In this document: positions 47,545-49,665 of the stretch, piece by piece
How the letters are laid out: each line of letters opens with the position of its first letter
Numbering within the stretch: position 1 is the stretch's first letter
Source: Sporosarcina psychrophila
GTDB taxonomy: Bacteria; Bacillota; Bacilli; Bacillales_A; Planococcaceae
Assembly: GCA_020742515.1 (NCBI GenBank)
Contig: DYWT01000165.1
Span: forward strand, 1-49,665
Reading direction: 5' to 3'
DNA length: 49,665 nucleotides
Program-made: the position numbers and the translations under genes
Notes under the pieces: generated by a model
Seen by the model: only the letters and a program-made list of their open reading frames with translations
The model's database searches: none
What the model was told of the DNA's origin: nothing

Positions 47545-49545
47545 TTAAATTTTGAAATGGCTAATGGCTGTGTGCAGATCATCGCTTAGTCCAGACAGGG
47601 CGTCCGCGGCTTGAGCTACTGCGCGGATTGCATGTAACTGTTCGTCTGTTGATGCACTGATTTCTTCGCTTGCTGCAGCTGTTTCCTCAGCTGTCGCCGC
47701 CATCGTTTCAATCGTCTGCATGACCGTTTCTTTATGTTCGACGACTTTATTTACTTCTTCATAGACACTACCGATCGATTGTTCCAACTTGTCCATGAGT
47801 CCTGAAATGTCTCCGAACGTAATTTGTGTTGCTTGTACGACTTTTCCTTGTTCCTCGAATGTCTCCCCGGTTTCTCTCATTTGAATGGAAACTTGACGAG
47901 AGCCGTTTTGAAGTTCTTGAACTGTCACTTTTACTTCCTCTGTTGCACGTGCAGATTGTTCAGCGAGCTTACGAACTTCATCAGCGACAACTGCGAATCC
48001 TTTACCATGTTCACCTGCACGCGCCGCCTCAATGCTCGCATTGAGTGCCAGCAAGTTCGTCTGTGTGGAAATTTGAGTGATTGTTTCCATTACAACCCCG
48101 ATCGCGCCAACTTTTGATTCCAAATCACCAACGACATTCGCCATCGATTGCAAGTTTGTCTTCCAACCATCGAACGATGATTGAAGCTGATTAACTTGGC
48201 TAAGCCCACTTTTATTGACCTCTTCCGCTTCGGTCGCAATGTCAGTCATAACGCCCGCTTTTTCTTGTATCCCTATAATTTGTTCGCTTAAATAATCAAC
48301 GGTTTTCGTCACATCTTCTGTATCTTGCGCAGATTTTGTAGCACCAGAAGCGATGTCGTCGATGGCACCAGCCATCTGTTCACTAACAGCATTTGTCTCT
48401 TCCGCAGAGGCGCTCAAACCTTCTGCAGATAGCCGGACCTCTTCCACTGACTTGTTAACCATCGTGATAACTTCCCGGACTTTGCCTGTCATAAAGTTGA
48501 AATTGGTTGCCAGTTGACCGAATTCATCTTTTGACTTCACATTCGCATAAGAGTTTAGATCTCCTTCTGCCACTCTGTCCATCGCTGAACGAATCTCACC
48601 AAGAGGACTAACGATTTTTGAAATTAAGTACCAGAGAACAATTATCATGATGATTCCTGCCAGGATGAAAATCATGATGATTAAATTCCTAATTTGACTT
48701 ACAGAACCGTCGATTGCATCTTGATTGAATGCGGCACCGACTGTCCAACCGAAATGTGGAACTTCCGTAAAGACGCCAACCATTTTTTTCTGTTCTTCAT
48801 TATATTTTCCGATTCCTTCAGTTTTTCCATCACCAAACAATGCCGTCATATAAGACAAATCTGCCAATTCCTCTTCTTCTGTCAGTAAGTTAGGATGAAC
48901 AATTGCACCACCATTTTTGTCAAATAAGAACGGATAGCCTTCAAATCCGAATTCACTTTTGGAAACACTATCAGTTATATTCCCCAAACTAATGTCTACG
49001 CCAATAACACCGATAAGTGAATTATTCTGTTTCATCGCCTTAGATGCCGTAATGACATATCCGCCTGACGCCGCATCGACATATGGATCGGACCAAACGA
49101 CTTTGTCCGGTTGATCACTTGCTGCTGTATACCACACACGAGTAGTCGGATCAAATCCTTCGATAACGAGATGGGGTACAAATTTCGTGTATTTGTTTTC
49201 AAATGCAAAATACATTAAATCCGTGTCTGTCAATTGTTCCATATAATTAGTAAACGCTTTTTCAATTCCACGGTTCAATTCACTATCATTTTCCTTTCCA
49301 TACTGTGTCTCTATAAAGGATGTGACTGCTGGATTTTCGGTAAGCAAGTATAACGTTTTTTCATATTGCAACATATAATTTTCAATTGATCGACTCATTT
49401 CTTTTACCGCAACTTCACTTTGATGAGTGAGGACACTTTCTGTTTGTTTTTGCATTTGAAGATTAACAAACAAATTTACCACTGTCAGGATAATGATAAA
49501 TAAGGTAATAACACTTACAATGATTTTTGCTTTAATTGACTTCAT
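47545..49545 (-). CDS. Methyl-accepting chemotaxis protein (dCache_1 receptor)
   Basis: The 666-residue transmembrane chemoreceptor has TM1 (about 7-28), an extracellular dCache domain (about 35-285), TM2 (about 290-312), HAMP (about 313-368) and a long cytoplasmic signalling domain whose hairpin tip reads [36 protein letters not shown], ending in [17 protein letters not shown] methylation-type heptads. The dCache part contains [28 protein letters not shown]; the R-x-W-Y and DPYxD residues resemble those of amino-acid-binding dCache domains, so an amino-acid ligand is plausible. ATG 49545 follows AAGAGGGGGTAAG. It is a single gene, opposite to the local direction. Confidence 0.93.
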   Translation of the reverse strand: MKSIKAKIIVSVITLFIIILTVVNLFVNLQMQKQTESVLTHQSEVAVKEMSRSIENYMLQYEKTLYLLTENPAVTSFIETQYGKENDSELNRGIEKAFTNYMEQLTDTDLMYFAFENKYTKFVPHLVIEGFDPTTRVWYTAASDQPDKVVWSDPYVDAASGGYVITASKAMKQNNSLIGVIGVDISLGNITDSVSKSEFGFEGYPFLFDKNGGAIVHPNLLTEEEELADLSYMTALFGDGKTEGIGKYNEEQKKMVGVFTEVPHFGWTVGAAFNQDAIDGSVSQIRNLIIMIFILAGIIMIIVLWYLISKIVSPLGEIRSAMDRVAEGDLNSYANVKSKDEFGQLATNFNFMTGKVREVITMVNKSVEEVRLSAEGLSASAEETNAVSEQMAGAIDDIASGATKSAQDTEDVTKTVDYLSEQIIGIQEKAGVMTDIATEAEEVNKSGLSQVNQLQSSFDGWKTNLQSMANVVGDLESKVGAIGVVMETITQISTQTNLLALNASIEAARAGEHGKGFAVVADEVRKLAEQSARATEEVKVTVQELQNGSRQVSIQMRETGETFEEQGKVVQATQITFGDISGLMDKLEQSIGSVYEEVNKVVEHKETVMQTIETMAATAEETAAASEEISASTDEQLHAIRAVAQAADALSGLSDDLHTAISHFKI

Positions 49546-49617
49546 ATGGCTTACCCCCTCTTGTTCAACAACTCTATCTCACTTACAAACTTTAGTAGGA
49601 TAAGGTCATTTAAACTA

Positions 49618-49638
49618 TTATAGTCTATTAGACTATAA
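49618..49638. promoter_or_regulatory. Perfect palindrome upstream of the chemoreceptor gene
   Basis: TTATAGTCTA and TAGACTATAA are perfect 10-bp inverted repeats around one base. On the reverse strand the right part reads GACTATAAT, so the palindrome overlaps a candidate -10 box about 70 bases before the start codon. It looks like an operator. No SigD-type motility promoter is evident. Confidence 0.45.
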
Positions 49639-49665
49639 TAAGAAAGAATATTTAGAATAAAATAA

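Overview
This window is a chromosomal segment from a Gram-positive, endospore-forming member of the Bacillales. The sporulation genes (spoIVFA/spoIVFB, spo0B, safA, spoVB), the Bacillus-type order mreBCD-minCD-spoIVF-rplU-prp-rpmA-spo0B-obg-pheBA, moderate GC content and protein style suggest Planococcaceae, probably Sporosarcina or a close relative. The genus is an inference; there is no rRNA in the window. Nearly everything is core housekeeping or sporulation machinery on the + strand, arranged much as in the Bacillus subtilis mreB-to-yrrC region.

Region by region. 1-4450: a 5'-truncated radC remnant, then mreB-mreC-mreD-minC-minD (cell shape and division-site selection) ended by a terminator. 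4600-10510: spoIVFA-spoIVFB behind a SigE-like promoter, the L21 leader with rplU-prp-rpmA, then spo0B-obg and pheB-pheA. 10650-14880: safA (spore coat), an aminoglycoside-phosphotransferase-like kinase, yebC, and a membrane histidine kinase of the sporulation type. 15100-25050: ruvAB-queA-tgt-yajC, a DUF421 protein, spoVB (reverse), comN-like, secDF and lapA. 25100-31000: recJ-apt, relA and dtd. 31300-36350: a secreted amidase (reverse), then T-box-controlled hisS-aspS. 36350-38620: 6S RNA, tcdA and a lipoprotein. 38620-45904: rarA (reverse), then cymR-iscS-mnmA-TPR-recD2. 45905-49665 is the only clearly accessory stretch. An alaS-type T-box leader with a good promoter is not followed by alaS. 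It is followed by nested repeat elements, a small lipoprotein gene, a decayed gene fragment and a reverse-strand chemoreceptor.

Together the genes link cell-shape and division control, entry into and progress through sporulation (phosphorelay Spo0B plus a candidate input kinase, SigK activation by SpoIVFA/FB, SpoVB in cortex synthesis, SafA in the coat), ribosome assembly, tRNA charging and modification (hisS, aspS, queA, tgt, mnmA-iscS, tcdA, dtd), protein export (secDF-yajC), the stringent response (relA) and recombination/repair (ruvAB, recJ, rarA, recD2). At least ten genes appear to start at TTG or GTG behind good ribosome-binding sites.

I found no CRISPR array, transposase, prophage or obvious defence system. 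The most unusual material is non-coding: a family of about 90-bp terminal-inverted-repeat elements (15744-15833, 36681-36771, and a longer interrupted copy at 46310-46842), a 295-bp hairpin-dense element with perfect 11-bp inverted ends inserted in the last copy, and the orphaned alaS T-box. Among proteins, the ones worth a second look are the kinase next to safA, the CBS-less SpoIVFB, and the membrane kinase inserted between yebC and ruvA.
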